64,000 bases of DNA. Source: Christiangramia flava JLT2011. Its GTDB lineage: Bacteria > Bacteroidota > Bacteroidia > Flavobacteriales > Flavobacteriaceae. Shown piece after piece: positions 17,539 to 26,153 of this stretch. The notes beneath the pieces were generated by a model. The model was given only the letters and a program-made list of their open reading frames with translations, did no database searches and was not told where the DNA came from. A program made the position numbers and the translations under genes. The stretch spans positions 2,876,001 through 2,940,000 of the forward strand of contig NZ_CP016359.1 of assembly GCF_001951155.1 (NCBI RefSeq), read 5' to 3'. The first letter of the stretch is position 1; every line of letters starts with the position of its first letter.

Positions 17539-17943
17539 AGTTTCTTTAAAAAGAATTACTGGCTAATTCCTGGCTTTGTATGGCTTTCTTTAGCTGTAGG
17601 AATGTTATTGACAAAAACGCCTGTAGAATTTGCAGGGAACCGCTATTTCATTGTTCCCGGATTGTACCTAGTAACAGCAATTCTCTACTTCATCAGCGGA
17701 TACCGGCAGGAGACTACTGAATAAATAGAGTGGAACAAGGAACAAATTACCGTAAAACTCTATGCCAAAAAGAGAAAGAAATACCAGTTTTCAGAAATAA
17801 GGAACGTTACGATTTCCGATAACAAATAAATTATTTAATTGCGAGACACATCTAGAACCATGTTGGAATTGAAAAATTTTCAATCCGAAGATATTTCCAG
17901 GTTTTATAAAGAATTTGGTTCTGCCGAAATGCTTACGCAATAG
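17539..17943 (+). pseudogene. Decayed two-segment membrane protein with PH-like C-terminus
   Basis: One frame reads coherently as SFFKKNYWLIPGFVWLSL, then AGNRYFIVPGLYLV, a second hydrophobic stretch and a basic region IEWNKEQITVKLYAKKRKKY followed by SEIRNVTISDNK and LELKNFQSEDISRFYKEFG. It is interrupted by TAA at 17722, 17827 and 17836, and by another TAA at 17527 just upstream, and no start codon precedes it. The pattern (two membrane segments plus a PH-like beta domain ending in a helix) is common in small flavobacterial proteins. Reading stays in one frame, so the damage is by point changes. This stretch explains the 460-nt gap after rimO. Its end overlaps the convergent aldolase by 11 nt. 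Confidence 0.75.
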
Positions 17944-18992
17944 TGACCTTTTCTTCGAGATAAACCTGCTGGACGGCATTTAAAATTTCGACTCCTTCTT
18001 TTAACGGCCGCTGAAAAGCTTTGCGGCCCATGATCAATCCCGATCCACCGGCGCGCTTATTAATTACAGCGGTTCTTACCGCTTCGGAAAAATCAGATTC
18101 TCCTTCAGATCCACCACCAGAATTGATTAAACCAATTTTCCCCATATAACAGTTGGCGACCTGTAATCGGCATAAATCGATGGGATGATCGGTCGTGAGG
18201 CTGTCATACATTTCATCATCAAATTTTCCGAAGTTGATATTCTTATATCCGAAATTAGTAACAGGAAGTTTCTGCTTGATCACATCGGCTTTGATCGTCA
18301 CCCCAAGATGGTTGGCCTGGCCGGTAAGATCAGCCGAAAAATGGTAATCTTCCTGTTTGGTCTTAAAGGCTTCGTTTCGCGTATAACACCAGAGAATAGT
18401 GGCCATTCCCAGCTGGTGTGCTTCTTCAAAGGCTTCAGCGATCTGGACGATTTGTTTATTGCTTTCTTCGGAACCAAAATAGATCGTAGCACCTACGGCC
18501 GTTGCGCCCATGTTCCAGGCTTCTTTTACCGTTCCGTAGGGAATCTGGTCGTATTTGTTGGGATAGGTAAGCAATTCGTTATGGTTGATCTTCACTACAA
18601 AGGGGATACGATGTGCGTACTTCCTGGCATGGAGCGCCAGCACTCCAAAAGTCGAAGCTACCCCATTACAACCTGCTTCGATGGCAAGCTTGATGATATT
18701 TTCCGGGTCAAAATAATCCTGATTCTTGTAAAACGAAAATGCGGCGGAATGTTCAATTCCCTGGTCAATGGGAAGAATATTCAGGTAGCCGGTATGAGCA
18801 AGATTTCCGTGATTAAAGCTGGGAAAGACTTTTTAGAACCTGCACATTTCGATCAGAATCCTGAAAATTCTCTACAGAATCAAACGAAGGCAGGCTAAGC
18901 CTGTTTCTCCTGATCTTCTCACAGGTATGGTCCAGGTAATACGATGATTTGTCTCCTAAGATTTGCTGAATTTTCTGGTAATAACTCATCAT
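17933..18992 (-). pseudogene. fbaB: Class I fructose-bisphosphate aldolase (DhnA type), frameshifted
   Basis: The first part, from ATG at 18990-18992, reads MMSYYQKIQQILGD and then LPSFDSVENFQDSDRNVQVL and stops at TAA 18813-18815. The rest continues in the +1 frame as [40 protein letters not shown] and [14 protein letters not shown] down to 17935. Together they make an almost complete DhnA-type aldolase of about 353 residues. The conserved block SQL-FNHG is split exactly at CTT TAA, so either two bases were lost from a T-run or ribosomes shift +1 there. The downstream part alone would have to start at a GTG (18641-18643) and would lack the N-terminal third. The enzyme would cleave fructose-1,6-bisphosphate using a Schiff-base lysine (VVKINHNE region). 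Confidence 0.85.
18811..18835 (-). other. Frameshift zone in the aldolase gene
   Basis: On the minus strand the sequence reads CAG CTT TAA TCA. The 0 frame ends at this TAA, and the frame used downstream is open only from the stop at 18833-18835 onwards, so the change must fall in this zone. CTT followed by a stop is the layout of the prfB +1 recoding site (CTT TGA C). Confidence 0.75.
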
Positions 18993-19072
18993 TTCAGTTT
19001 TTGGTTTCTGAAAATTAAGAGATTCTGAGGGTAGATTGTCTTATACCTATGGTAAAGAAATGATAAAAGCCG

Positions 19073-19759
19073 TTAAGATTTCTGTGGATATTTGTTTTTC
19101 CGATGGTCGATGTAAACATAAATTCCGTAGATCAGAATGCCCGCACCGCCAATCCAGTAAAGCCCGTTTTTCAGGGTATCCGTATCTTCCCCGAAATAAG
19201 CAATGGCAAATGCCAGCGGGATGATCCCGGCGAGGGTGGCGAGAATGAACTTGCGGTACTTCATGCTGAGCATTCCCGCGATGATACTGATGGCGTCGTT
19301 TGATAAAAAGGGAGAAACCCTGAAGATGGTAATGGTCCAAAATCCATAATTAGACACCCAGTATTCCACTTTTTTGTTCTTGGATTCCCCCAGCAGCTGT
19401 TCCAGGTGATCTTCTCCCAGGAATTTCCCCAGGTAAAAAGCAATGGTCGAAGCGCAATATACCCCGGCGATCGAAATAGCCGCACCACCCCAGAAACCGT
19501 AGGCAAGAACCGCCACAATCATGGGCAGCCAGGACGGGAAAATGACCAGGAAAATCTGCACCACCATCACCACAATGATTGCTAGCGGGCCCCAGAAGCC
19601 GAAATCTTTAAAATAGCTCCTAATCTTTTCCTTGTCTTCACTCCACAGAACATTCCAGGTTTTATTGATGAAATCCTGAAAATCGGGAATGATGAAATAT
19701 GAGATTACCAGCAGCAGAATGATTCCCCCGGTAAGAAAATATGAAGTTTTCTTGGACAA
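19073..19759 (-). CDS. TVP38/TMEM64 (DedA-like) family membrane protein
   Basis: The inner-membrane protein has about five to six hydrophobic segments and the family's central block YGFWGGAAISIAGVYCASTI, AFYLGKFLGED and later FRVSPFLSNDAISIIAGML. Proteins of this family belong to the DedA/VTT group, linked to lipid transport or scrambling. The start is uncertain: the frame is open to a TTG at 19817-19819, but that part lies inside the terminator of the upstream gene, so I place the start at the TTG 19757-19759 (AAATTGTCC), giving about 229 residues. No ATG is available at the 5' end. Confidence 0.8.
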   Translation of the reverse strand: MSKKTSYFLTGGIILLLVISYFIIPDFQDFINKTWNVLWSEDKEKIRSYFKDFGFWGPLAIIVVMVVQIFLVIFPSWLPMIVAVLAYGFWGGAAISIAGVYCASTIAFYLGKFLGEDHLEQLLGESKNKKVEYWVSNYGFWTITIFRVSPFLSNDAISIIAGMLSMKYRKFILATLAGIIPLAFAIAYFGEDTDTLKNGLYWIGGAGILIYGIYVYIDHRKNKYPQKS

Positions 19760-19790
19760 TTTTTTCGGTTTGGTGGGAGAACAAGATATA

Positions 19791-19817
19791 AAAAAGGCGG
19801 AAGAACCAACTCCCGCC
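19791..19817 (-). terminator. Intrinsic terminator after the M16 peptidase gene
   Basis: On the minus strand GGCGGGAG TTGGTT CTTCCGCC forms an 8-bp stem (one G-T pair) followed by TTTTTT. It lies 27 nt after the peptidase stop and inside the longest possible reading frame of the TVP38 gene. Confidence 0.85.
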
Positions 19818-19843
19818 AATGTTTAAAGCTTTGATAAAATTTG

Positions 19844-22666
19844 TTATTCTCCCGTTTCAGGATCTAAAAGAATGGGATCTCCCAGTCCCAGTTTCGAAAG
19901 TCTGTCTAATTGCGTTTCCGCATCACCAACGATCAGGAAATACATTTTATCAGGATTCACATATTTTTCTGCCAGTTCCTGAATTTGCAATAAACTCATA
20001 TTGTTCACCAGACCTTCCTGTTTTTTGATGTAATCGTAATCATAACCATAATCACTGATCTGGCTGAGCATGTCCAGTTTGGCACCCAGGGTTTCAAATT
20101 TGCGGGCATTGCTTTTGACCATAAAACTTTTGGTAACTTCCAGGTCTTCGCCGCTAAAAGTTGACGGGTAATCTTCCAGGATCTGCTTGACCAGTTCGGC
20201 TGCTTCATATGTGATATTGCTGCGAACACCACTGGAGATCACAAAAGGCCCGGTGTAACTACGATCCAGGAATCGCGAACGAATTCCGTATGTATAACCT
20301 TTTCCTTCCCGCAGTTCCTGGGTGAGTCGGGAAGCAAATCCGCCGCCGCCAAGACGGTAATTCATCACTTCTGCAGGATAAAAATCTTTGCTTTTGGCGC
20401 TCATTGCCGGTGCTCCAAACATAAAGACCGATTGTTTGGCTCCCGGAACGTCATAAAAATAAACCCTTGAAGTTTCGGGTTTTTGTGGCTCCGGAATTTT
20501 AGGGAAGTCCACACTTACCGGCGCCCAATTTGCTGAAATGTTCCGAAGTGATTTAACGGCCTCCTCCTGCCTGATGTCCCCAACGGCCAGATAGGTCGCC
20601 ACAGTAGGAGAGATGCTGATCTTGTAAAAATCTTTCACATCCTGAAGTTTCAGGTTTTCGATAGTTTCTGCGGTTCCAAGCTCGTTATAAGAAAGAATTG
20701 ATTGCTCCCCGTAGATCAGTTTGCGAAATTCATTTTCAGCAATATCATTAGGGTCTGCCGCCTGCTGCTGTAACTGACTTAAAACCTGTTTTTTCAGCAA
20801 TTCAAACTCCTGTTCATCCCAGCGTGGTTGCAATAATAATTCCTGAACCAGTTCCATGGTTTGCTGGTAATTTCGGGAAAGCGTATTTCCGTAGATCGAA
20901 ATTTTCTCCGGTTGCGCTACGACATCTATGGAAGCACCCAGCATTTCAATGGCTTCCTCCAGTTCTGCCGGCGTTTTAGTAGCGGTTCCCTTTGTAAGCA
21001 TTTCGGCCAGCATATGAGCCACGCCAGCAGTCTTTTTACTCTCGAGCAATTGCCCGCCTTTGATATCCAGGCTAAACTGCACCAGCGGAACTTCTGTATT
21101 GGTAATTCCAAGCACCTTCATTCCCGAAGGCATCAGGTCATCCCAAACTTTTGGCACCTGGAGTTCCGGGCTTCCGTGGTAAGGAGGTTCCACGCTTCGG
21201 TCAAAACTGGAAGGCGTCTTTTCATAAGTTACATCCTGGTTCGGGTCAACTTCCTCTTCCGCGCCTTCAACAATTTTCTCTTCCACGACCTTGGCTTCGG
21301 AAGAATTCTCGAGCGCAAGTGATTGCTGGCCTTTCGGTACAAAACTGGTCGCGATGAAGGCCTTGTTTTTTAGGTATTTTCGGAAGACCTCCAAGACATC
21401 ATCAGCCGTAACGGCACGCATTTTTTCCACTTCCTTATTAATATAATTGGGGTCTTTGGCAAATATCTCGTATTGCGCGAGCTGAAAACCTTTTCCCAGT
21501 ACACTGCTGATGGAATTGTAAAAGCGGGTTTCCAGCCCGGCCTTGATCCTTTTCAGGTCGCCCTCCGGAATTCCGTTTTGGTCGAATTCTGAAAAAACTT
21601 CCTCTATAGCCATAGCCACAGAATCCAGGTCTTTCCCTTCATAAGCCCGCACCTGAAGCATGAGTTGCCCGGCCAGTTCTGAAGTATAATCGTACATATT
21701 CACCCGGCCGCTTAACTGGTCTTCCTCAACGATCTTCTTGTATAAAGGCGCATTTTTCCCATCTGCAAGGTAGCTGGTAAGAATGTCCAGGGCATAAGAA
21801 TCTGGATGGTACGAATACACCGAAGGCCAGGCCATAGTAAGTTCCGGCAATTTGGCGAAATTGTCTTCGTAATATAACTTTTTGGTTTTGGCCAGGCTTA
21901 CCGGTTGCTTTTTCATTTCGGGGATCGCCGGGCCTCGTTGGATCTCATCAAAATATTTATGCACCCATTCTTTTGCCTGTTCCTTGTCAAAATCTCCTGA
22001 AATCGTCAGGATCACGTTGTTGGGAACATACCAGCGGTTGTAAAAATCCTTTACATCCTGAAGTGTAGCGTTCTGGAGATCTTCCAGGCTACCAATCACC
22101 TCCCAGGAATACGGGTGGCCATCGGGATAAAGATTTCTGTCGATCACATAAAAAGTATGACCGTATGGGCGATTATCTACCCGCTGCCTCTTTTCATTTT
22201 TCACTACCTGTTTTTCCTTTGCCAGAACTGGATCGGTGACTGTATTGATAAAATAACCCAGTTTATCGGCCTCGGCCCAGATCATTTTTTCTAATGCATC
22301 GTTTGGAACAGTCTGGAAATAATTGGTTCGATCACGGCTGGTGGAACCATTGGCCCCGGAGCCTCCAATACGGGCACTGAGCTTGTCCAGGCCGCCTTTT
22401 CCCAAGTTTTCAGATTCCAGGAAAAGCAGGTGCTCAAAGAGATGGGCAAACCCGGTACGGCCTTCTTTTTCTCTTGCCGAACCCACATGGGCAGTGAGAG
22501 CCACAGCGACCACGGGATCTGAATGATCCTGGTGAAGTATGACCTTCAGCCCGTTTTCAAGATTAAATGTTTCAAAATCAACAGTGAAATTCTGTTCCTG
22601 TTGGGAATAGGCCATGCTTACGAAAAGCATCAGGAAACAAATCGCACAATTTTTTAATAATTTCAT
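19844..22666 (-). CDS. Exported M16 (pitrilysin-like) metallopeptidase
   Basis: The 940-residue protein has a signal peptide (ICFLMLFVSMAYSQ) and two fused M16 halves. The first carries the inverted zinc motif at H75-E78-H79 (AHLFEHLLF) and the distal Glu about 76 residues later (AKEKQVVKNEKRQ). The second (from about 500, VPLVQFSLDIKGGQLLESKK) is an inactive partner half, with RLGGGGFASRLTQELREGKG near its end. It is expected to cut peptides in the periplasm. It follows the M14 carboxypeptidase by 6 nt on the same strand, so the two are probably one peptide-degrading operon. Confidence 0.93.
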   Translation of the reverse strand: MKLLKNCAICFLMLFVSMAYSQQEQNFTVDFETFNLENGLKVILHQDHSDPVVAVALTAHVGSAREKEGRTGFAHLFEHLLFLESENLGKGGLDKLSARIGGSGANGSTSRDRTNYFQTVPNDALEKMIWAEADKLGYFINTVTDPVLAKEKQVVKNEKRQRVDNRPYGHTFYVIDRNLYPDGHPYSWEVIGSLEDLQNATLQDVKDFYNRWYVPNNVILTISGDFDKEQAKEWVHKYFDEIQRGPAIPEMKKQPVSLAKTKKLYYEDNFAKLPELTMAWPSVYSYHPDSYALDILTSYLADGKNAPLYKKIVEEDQLSGRVNMYDYTSELAGQLMLQVRAYEGKDLDSVAMAIEEVFSEFDQNGIPEGDLKRIKAGLETRFYNSISSVLGKGFQLAQYEIFAKDPNYINKEVEKMRAVTADDVLEVFRKYLKNKAFIATSFVPKGQQSLALENSSEAKVVEEKIVEGAEEEVDPNQDVTYEKTPSSFDRSVEPPYHGSPELQVPKVWDDLMPSGMKVLGITNTEVPLVQFSLDIKGGQLLESKKTAGVAHMLAEMLTKGTATKTPAELEEAIEMLGASIDVVAQPEKISIYGNTLSRNYQQTMELVQELLLQPRWDEQEFELLKKQVLSQLQQQAADPNDIAENEFRKLIYGEQSILSYNELGTAETIENLKLQDVKDFYKISISPTVATYLAVGDIRQEEAVKSLRNISANWAPVSVDFPKIPEPQKPETSRVYFYDVPGAKQSVFMFGAPAMSAKSKDFYPAEVMNYRLGGGGFASRLTQELREGKGYTYGIRSRFLDRSYTGPFVISSGVRSNITYEAAELVKQILEDYPSTFSGEDLEVTKSFMVKSNARKFETLGAKLDMLSQISDYGYDYDYIKKQEGLVNNMSLLQIQELAEKYVNPDKMYFLIVGDAETQLDRLSKLGLGDPILLDPETGE

Positions 22667-22672
22667 AGCAGC

Positions 22673-25147
22673 TTAGTTATAAGAATATCCGGTTTTGTTG
22701 GTGAAAAATATGGCATTGGCGAAAAAGAGCTTTCCATTTTCCCAGAACGCCCGGAAAAGAGGGTTGTCAACCAGGTAAATTATACTCCCGCGACCCATTG
22801 GCTGTTCCCCGAAAACCAGGGAATTTTTCAGGTTTTTAATAGCGTTACTTCCGGCGAAACCGGAAACGACTTCCGGCTGTTGAATAACCCCCACGTTATT
22901 TCCATTTTTAAGGAAGGCATAGCTGTCGCTGGTTAGTTTCAAGCTAAAATAGGTATCGGGATAACCAAAAGCCAGCGGATGGGTATTGTCGATCTTTGTT
23001 CGAATGATACTGCCGGTAATCAGGTCTTTAATGCTTTCGCGTTCGCGCTGGGCGTAGGGGATAAGTTCCACTTTGGTCGAATCTTTCTTTGCCTGCTCGT
23101 TTTTGGTAATTCCGAAGCCTTCTTTTCCTTCAAATGCAGCTATGGCGTCTTCGAGCACGATCAGGTTTCCGCCTTTTTTCACAAAACTGCTGATCTTTTC
23201 CAGGTTTGATTCATTCAGAAGCGAACGATATCGTCCGGAAGGCATGATCAGCACATCAAATTCATCCAGGTCTACAGAAGAAAAATAGTCGGTATCTACT
23301 GGAGTGACAGGATATTGGAGATCCTGCTCGAAATAATACCAGATCTCACCAAAATTCAATGACGAAACGCCGTCACCTTTTAGCAGCGCCACTTTCTGAG
23401 GATTCAGGATGCTGATGCTGGAAGAGCCGAAATCGGGCCCGGAAGTGGAAAAACCGGTAGCGGCATTGGTCAATTTTCGCTTATGCTCATTGGCGATCGA
23501 AACCACTTTCTCATCAAAATCCTGTAGGTTCATGTTATCTGATTTCAGGATCACCAGGCTACCAGGCTCAAATTGCTCATTTTGACTGCTGAATGTTGTT
23601 TCGCTGAAACGAACTTTGATTTCCTGCTGAAGCAAAGCTGCTAGGAAAGCCGCATCGTTCATACTGTTCCATTTAGACAAATAACCAACTCCTGACGGAT
23701 TCACGGTATTGCTGATGTTTCCGAAGTTTGCATTTTCACCTGCCTGAATGGTGCTGGTACTGGCCGTGGTGTTCAGGCCATAAGCATAGGGTAGGCTCCA
23801 CGCCGTAATATCATAGGTAACTGAATCTGTCAGTTTTGTTTGTGGTTCGAAAAGCACTTTGACCATCTTGCCTTTAGGCTGGTTGGTAGAAACCACTAAC
23901 GTATTTTTTTCAAAGTTTCCTGACTGGTTTCCTGCTTGCTGGTAGTTATAACCACTTAATTTTCCTGAATTTTTGTAGGAATAGGTGATCTCGTGACGAT
24001 CCAGCAGTTCCGTCAGTTTCTGGAGACGATCGGCATTACCTGAAAGGGCATAGCTCTTATAACGAGAATCTGCAGTTTCAAAATACTTCCTGAAATTCGC
24101 CGATAGTTCGTCAGAGTTTTGAGAAGCCACTTCCACGGTGGAAATTCCGGTAGTAAAATGATGTTCGAGGCGATCTTTCAGAGTCAGGACGGCCGCTTCG
24201 TTCGTTTGGATCCCCAGGCCTGCCATGCCGTGTCCTGCCTGTTCGTAGGTCATTCCAATGGCTCCCATATAAGTTGGATAGGTGTCACCATAACTAGGGT
24301 AAAGCAGGTCAAATCGCTCACCGGTGAAGTATAACCAGCCATTTTGGTCGAAATATTTAGCATTGTTCTTTCCTATTCGGGTTTGAAAATCTCTCTGGAA
24401 CGGAGTGATGATTTCGTGAAATGGCTCGGCAGCCGGTGCGAAATAATACGGATCGTTGATGTATTGTTCGTGAAAATCTACATGGATGTGCGGCATCCAG
24501 GCATTGTAAGCCTTTAACCTGGCTTGCGTTTCAACCTGCGTCGCCCAGGCCCAGTCACGGTTCAGATCAAAAAGGTAATGATTGGGTCTTCCTCCCGGCC
24601 AGGGTTCATGATGTTCGGCAGCAGCGGGATCGACATTGTAAGGCGCCGCCTTTACCTGGTTATACCAGTTCACGTAACGGTCGCGCCCATCTGGGTTGAT
24701 ACAGGGGTCTATGATCACAATGGTGTTTTTTAACCAATCCTGTTTCTGGGTGATCAGGGTATACAAGGTTTTCATCGCAGCTTCGGTGCTGGAAGCCTCG
24801 TTGCCGTGAACGTTATAGCTCAGCCAAACAATCGCCTTGTCGGTTGAGGAATCGGTGTTCGACACATTATTCAGGTGATTTTGCCTGATTTCTTCAATAT
24901 TCTTAATATTTTCTTCCGAAGAGATCGTGGCATAGATCAGCGGCCTGCGCTCATTGGTTTGGCCATACTGGTGAAGCTGTACCATCGCCGATTTTTCTGA
25001 AATTTCCTCAAAATAATCCACCACCTGTGAATGCCGGGTGAACTGGCTGCCCAGTTCATAGCCGAGAAATTCTGCGGGAGCAGGAAGATTTTGGGAAGCA
25101 GCAATAAAAAAACTAAAAAGAAAGCTTAGGGTGTAAAAATGTTTCAT
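22673..25147 (-). CDS. Exported M14 zinc carboxypeptidase
   Basis: The 824-residue protein begins with a signal peptide (FYTLSFLFSFFIAASQ). The M14 domain fills about residues 40-360: the zinc motif HGNEASSTEAA (His and Glu), DLNRDWAWATQVET, and the distal His in HVDFHEQYIND. A C-terminal region from about 560 (VDLDEFDVLIMPSGRYRSLL) looks like a class I glutamine-amidotransferase-like fold, as in other large Bacteroidota M14 proteins. It heads an operon with the M16 gene. A perfect TAATTTTG box lies 34-41 nt before the ATG. Confidence 0.92.
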   Translation of the reverse strand: MKHFYTLSFLFSFFIAASQNLPAPAEFLGYELGSQFTRHSQVVDYFEEISEKSAMVQLHQYGQTNERRPLIYATISSEENIKNIEEIRQNHLNNVSNTDSSTDKAIVWLSYNVHGNEASSTEAAMKTLYTLITQKQDWLKNTIVIIDPCINPDGRDRYVNWYNQVKAAPYNVDPAAAEHHEPWPGGRPNHYLFDLNRDWAWATQVETQARLKAYNAWMPHIHVDFHEQYINDPYYFAPAAEPFHEIITPFQRDFQTRIGKNNAKYFDQNGWLYFTGERFDLLYPSYGDTYPTYMGAIGMTYEQAGHGMAGLGIQTNEAAVLTLKDRLEHHFTTGISTVEVASQNSDELSANFRKYFETADSRYKSYALSGNADRLQKLTELLDRHEITYSYKNSGKLSGYNYQQAGNQSGNFEKNTLVVSTNQPKGKMVKVLFEPQTKLTDSVTYDITAWSLPYAYGLNTTASTSTIQAGENANFGNISNTVNPSGVGYLSKWNSMNDAAFLAALLQQEIKVRFSETTFSSQNEQFEPGSLVILKSDNMNLQDFDEKVVSIANEHKRKLTNAATGFSTSGPDFGSSSISILNPQKVALLKGDGVSSLNFGEIWYYFEQDLQYPVTPVDTDYFSSVDLDEFDVLIMPSGRYRSLLNESNLEKISSFVKKGGNLIVLEDAIAAFEGKEGFGITKNEQAKKDSTKVELIPYAQRERESIKDLITGSIIRTKIDNTHPLAFGYPDTYFSLKLTSDSYAFLKNGNNVGVIQQPEVVSGFAGSNAIKNLKNSLVFGEQPMGRGSIIYLVDNPLFRAFWENGKLFFANAIFFTNKTGYSYN

Positions 25148-25180
25148 TCAGGATTATTTCAATAATTAGTTTGCGGAACT

Positions 25181-25188
25181 CAAAATTA
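25181..25188 (-). promoter_or_regulatory. -7 box (TAATTTTG) of the M14-M16 operon
   Basis: On the minus strand TAATTTTG matches TAnnTTTG fully and lies 33 nt before the carboxypeptidase ATG. I see no good TTG at the usual distance. Confidence 0.45.
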
Positions 25189-25208
25189 ACCAAAAAGGGA
25201 CTAATATT

Positions 25209-26003
25209 TTACCAGATTTCATTTACCAGCCAGTCTGCGGCATTTTCCACGTAAGGAACGTATTCGCAGGGCTCATTATGAGTAAGACCTTCAGCAACCT
25301 TTAAAGTTACATTACTACCGGCATTATTTGTAGCTTCTATCCATGCCTGAGTTTCTTCTAAAGGAAAATGTTCGTCATTTTCACCGTGAATTTCATAGAG
25401 AGGTGTGTTGATCTTACGGGCATTTCCGTCTGTCCCAAAGGTATTATAAGAGCTCGCCATGGGAATCCCGGCTGAAAAGATCGAGGGCTGCGTTTCGGAA
25501 AAGAACCAGGCCCCGTTGCCACCATTGCTGTATCCGGTTATGACGATCTTAGAAGTATCTACCGGAAGATATTTCACACTAAGCTCTATTAAGGTTAGGA
25601 CCATTTCCTGGTTGCGTGTGCTAATCCACAGTTGGGCACCGGCATTCGGGCTCAAAATGATCGGGTCCAGACTTGCAAATCCTGGCTCTGCATAGCAACT
25701 GGTAGTTTTATGGGCGTTGGTATCCCCGCCAGATGCCCCGTGTAAATTTACGATCAGCGGGCGTTTATTAGTTGCCGAAGCACTTTCGGGAACAATTAGC
25801 CGAAAATTCCATTCATTGCTCACCTTGCTCAAAATGGCAAAATCATGTGTGCCAGCCGTAAGATCCAGCGCCTGGAAATCGGCTTCTACTTCAGCTGAGG
25901 TTCTGGTATCTGCGGGTTGCGGGGAATCGCTCTTACTGCAGGAGAGACTAGTGAGTATAAAAAATAGGGCTCCAATAATTACCCCGAATTTGCGTGTTTT
26001 CAT
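25209..26003 (-). CDS. Alpha/beta-hydrolase lipoprotein (esterase type)
   Basis: The 264-residue protein has a lipoprotein signal (FFILTSLSC). The oxyanion-hole block PLIVNLHGASGGDTNAH, the nucleophile elbow GYSNGGNGAW, an Asp in IHGENDEHFP and a His in AEGLTHNEPCEY complete a plausible triad. This is the layout of the PHB-depolymerase/feruloyl-esterase-like group. The substrate is unknown. It is a separate gene, 61 nt from the M14 gene on the same strand. Confidence 0.85.
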   Translation of the reverse strand: MKTRKFGVIIGALFFILTSLSCSKSDSPQPADTRTSAEVEADFQALDLTAGTHDFAILSKVSNEWNFRLIVPESASATNKRPLIVNLHGASGGDTNAHKTTSCYAEPGFASLDPIILSPNAGAQLWISTRNQEMVLTLIELSVKYLPVDTSKIVITGYSNGGNGAWFFSETQPSIFSAGIPMASSYNTFGTDGNARKINTPLYEIHGENDEHFPLEETQAWIEATNNAGSNVTLKVAEGLTHNEPCEYVPYVENAADWLVNEIW

Positions 26004-26153
26004 AGTGATGACTTTTAAAGATGATTTGATCTTCTGAAAGTTAGTTAAATAATCCCGCTCCCTAAAATTTAGTTAATCATAACCTGCATTCTGGTCCACA
26101 TTTAATTTCCTCTCCAAAAGATTTTATCTTTACATAAAATTTCAAGAAAAAGA

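Noticed and set aside
17475..17549. A 24-codon ORF (MEYFWSCWNKPIGNDQ...) after rimO and a TGGTCAT/ATGACCA inverted repeat inside it
   Set aside because: The ORF is short, has no promoter box, and the repeat has a 21-nt spacer and no T-run; both may be chance within a decaying region.
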